Source: an uncultured Flavobacteriaceae bacterium (GTDB taxonomy: Bacteria; Bacteroidota; Bacteroidia; Flavobacteriales; Flavobacteriaceae). From it: DNA of 17,036 nucleotides. Both the position numbers and the translations under genes were made by a program. The DNA lies in assembly GCA_913020685.1 (NCBI GenBank), contig CAJWAY010000017.1, positions 1 through 17,036 on the forward strand, in the 5' to 3' direction. The notes beneath the pieces are model-generated. The model was not told the origin of the DNA. It saw nothing but the letters and a program-made list of their open reading frames with translations, and did not search any database. Of the stretch, positions 15,524 to 17,036 are shown piece by piece; positions within the stretch are counted from its first letter, which is position 1; each line of letters begins with the position of its first letter.

Positions 15524-16177
15524 ATGAATCAAAAAGAAAAGAAAAAAAAATTATTGATTATTTCCTCATTTATGAATTATACTTTGGATAATGATCAGTA
15601 TCCAAAATCGGTGTATAAATTTTGCCAAGTTTCAGAAATTGAGGAGAAAAGTTTTTATAAGTTTTTTGGCTCATTGGATGGTGTCAAGGCCTCAATTTGG
15701 GAAACTTTTTTCGATAACGCAATGTCACTTTTGGAAAAGGATGAGAACTTTGAAAATGCTAAACCCAAGGAAAAGCTGCTATCTTTTTATTATACTTTCT
15801 TTGAGGTTATGTTACTCAATAGGAGTTACATTTTGTTTGCGCTTCCGGGAGGTGAAAAAATAATGAATAAAATGGGACAGCTATCCTCACTGAGAAAAAA
15901 ATTTAAAGGTTTTACTTCAGAATTAATCGAAGATGGCAATGTTGACAAGCCCTCTTATTTACAACACCCACCTAAAATATTTTCCGAGGCAGCCTGGATT
16001 CAATTGGGCTTTTTGATAAAATTTTGGATTGAAGATACCTCTGCCGATTTTGAAAAGACAGACCAAGCCATTGAAAAATCAGTCCAAACTGCCTTTGATG
16101 TCTTTGATAATACCCCTTTGTCAGCATTGTTGGATTTTGGTAAATTTTTGTGGAAGGAAAAATTTGCAGTCTCTTGA
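15524..16177 (+). CDS. TetR-family-like transcriptional regulator
   Basis: This 217-aa protein has the layout of a TetR-type regulator. A lysine-rich N-terminus precedes helix 1 (about residues 9-22). A helix-turn-helix segment lies at about 27-48, where VSEIEEKSFYKFFGSLDGV parallels the TetR pattern of recognition helix followed by a Y-x-x-F motif. An all-helical ligand/dimerisation domain fills the rest. The HTH is divergent, so DNA binding is probable, not certain. I chose ATG at 15524 over GTG at 15506 because the latter overlaps the candidate promoter. Codons 6-9 lie in a run of nine A bases (15542-15550) that could slip. The stop overlaps the start of the ABC1-kinase gene, so the two are translationally coupled, and the regulator may control or respond to the kinase's pathway. 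The ligand cannot be deduced. Confidence 0.75.
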   Translation: MNQKEKKKKLLIISSFMNYTLDNDQYPKSVYKFCQVSEIEEKSFYKFFGSLDGVKASIWETFFDNAMSLLEKDENFENAKPKEKLLSFYYTFFEVMLLNRSYILFALPGGEKIMNKMGQLSSLRKKFKGFTSELIEDGNVDKPSYLQHPPKIFSEAAWIQLGFLIKFWIEDTSADFEKTDQAIEKSVQTAFDVFDNTPLSALLDFGKFLWKEKFAVS

Positions 16178-17036
16178 AATCATTGGATTATATTCCAACT
16201 AATAAAATTGCGAGGGCGGGTAACTTAGTTACTACCGGCCTAAAATTAGGTGGAAACTACCTAAAATATTACGGTCAAAAAGCGCTTAAGGTTGACGGCA
16301 GTCGCGAGCGCTTGGATGAGGAAAATGCAAAAGATATTTATAATTCTCTTAAGACTTTAAAGGGAAGTGCTCTAAAAGTAGCACAGATGTTGAGCATGGA
16401 AAAAAACCTCCTGCCTAGGGCCTATGTAGACCAATTCAGTTTGTCACAGTTTTCAGTTCCACCTCTCTCATGGCCTCTGGTCAAAAAAATGATAAGAAAA
16501 TATTTGGGGGCTAACCCTGAATTAGTTTTTGATACGTTTGCTGCCCAATCTAAAAATGCTGCCAGTATCGGTCAGGTACATCAGGCAACTAAAGATGGGA
16601 AAAAACTTGCTGTGAAAATTCAATATCCTGGGGTGGCAGACAGTATCAGTTCCGACTTGAGTATCGTAAAACCCATTGCGCTGAGGATGTTTAATCTAAA
16701 AGGCAAGGATACTGACAAATATTTCAATGAAGTTGAAAATAAATTATTGGAGGAAACGGATTACCAACTAGAATTAAAACAAAGCCAATGGATTGCAGAC
16801 AAATGTAAACACATCCCTTATCTTAAGTTTCCTGCCTACTACCCGGAGTATTCATCTGACAAAATCTTGACCATGGATTGGATGGAAGGATTACACATTT
16901 CGGAATATGTGTCAGCCCAAAAACAAGATCAGGAAATGAACCACCATTTGGGTCAAACCCTTTGGGATTTTTATATGTTTCAAATTCATCATTTGAAAAA
17001 AGTACATGCCGATCCCCACCCGGGCAATTTTCTAAT
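16174..17036 (+). CDS. ABC1/AarF/UbiB-family atypical protein kinase (partial, runs off right edge)
   Basis: An open frame from TTG at 16174 continues to the window end (287 complete codons). It matches the ABC1/UbiB (COQ8/ADCK) atypical kinase family, linked in other organisms to isoprenoid-quinone biosynthesis and lipid homeostasis. The N-terminal signature segment has LKGSALKVAQML, with K68 and Q71; the usual KxGQ motif reads KVAQ. The alanine-rich nucleotide loop is NAASIGQVH in place of AAAS. The ATP-binding lysine is K148 in LAVKIQYPGV, and the catalytic/metal loop is HADPHPGN with D280. KIQYPGVADSISSDL closely resembles the human ADCK3/4 equivalent. The TTG overlaps the regulator's TGA stop (TTGA), arguing for coupled translation, and no in-frame ATG occurs until 16387, beyond the conserved lysine K68. 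The C-terminus lies outside the window. Confidence 0.9.
   Translation, partial: MKSLDYIPTNKIARAGNLVTTGLKLGGNYLKYYGQKALKVDGSRERLDEENAKDIYNSLKTLKGSALKVAQMLSMEKNLLPRAYVDQFSLSQFSVPPLSWPLVKKMIRKYLGANPELVFDTFAAQSKNAASIGQVHQATKDGKKLAVKIQYPGVADSISSDLSIVKPIALRMFNLKGKDTDKYFNEVENKLLEETDYQLELKQSQWIADKCKHIPYLKFPAYYPEYSSDKILTMDWMEGLHISEYVSAQKQDQEMNHHLGQTLWDFYMFQIHHLKKVHADPHPGNFL

Overview
This window comes from a low-GC member of the Bacteroidota, probably class Flavobacteriia or Cytophagia. The evidence is the lineage-typical RpoB (1270 aa) and RpoC (1433 aa), a DUF3467 gene placed directly behind rpoC, a Bacteroidota-style HtpG with a charged linker, a DUF4369 lipoprotein, weak or absent Shine-Dalgarno sequences, and several matches to the Bacteroidota -7 promoter element TAnnTTTG just upstream of start codons. 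The content is mainly chromosomal core genes. I see no mobile element, CRISPR array, tRNA, rRNA or phage gene.

Layout. Positions 1-80 are the 3' end of rplL, followed by a leader with a strong hairpin (102-137) that is a likely attenuator or partial terminator. Positions 204-8657 (+) hold rpoB, rpoC and a small DUF3467 gene, spaced 21 and 3 nt apart, so they form one transcription unit. A convergent junction leads to prfC (8690-10279, -), encoding release factor 3. From a divergent promoter region a compact + strand cluster follows (10371-11595): type I isopentenyl-diphosphate isomerase, a 6-pyruvoyltetrahydropterin synthase family enzyme overlapping it by 4 nt, and an 89-aa helical protein of unknown function. 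Converging on these is a DUF4369 lipoprotein (11601-12332, -). After a 314-nt AT-rich gap comes an AlkB-type dioxygenase (12647-13258, -) that appears to start with TTG. Then come htpG (13514-15391, -) with a clear intrinsic terminator, a homopolymer-rich divergent region, a TetR-like regulator (15524-16177, +), and an ABC1/UbiB-family atypical kinase that overlaps the regulator's stop and runs off the right edge.

How the genes work together. The left half makes the RNA polymerase beta and beta' subunits, coupled to the L7/L12 ribosomal gene. prfC, htpG and alkB are independent housekeeping or stress functions (translation termination, protein folding, alkylation repair). The idi/pterin pair and the TetR/ABC1-kinase pair are translationally linked by overlapping start and stop codons. 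Long upstream reading frames for several genes begin at TTG or GTG. I shortened prfC, idi, the pterin synthase and the TetR-like gene to internal ATGs that fit family lengths, overlaps or promoter positions better.

I found no convincing new multi-gene system. The points most worth following are the DUF3467 gene welded to rpoC, the CX5HGH signature of the pterin enzyme coupled to idi, the homopolymer tracts at the htpG/tetR region and at the alkB start, and the KxAQ variant of the signature motif in the ABC1 kinase.
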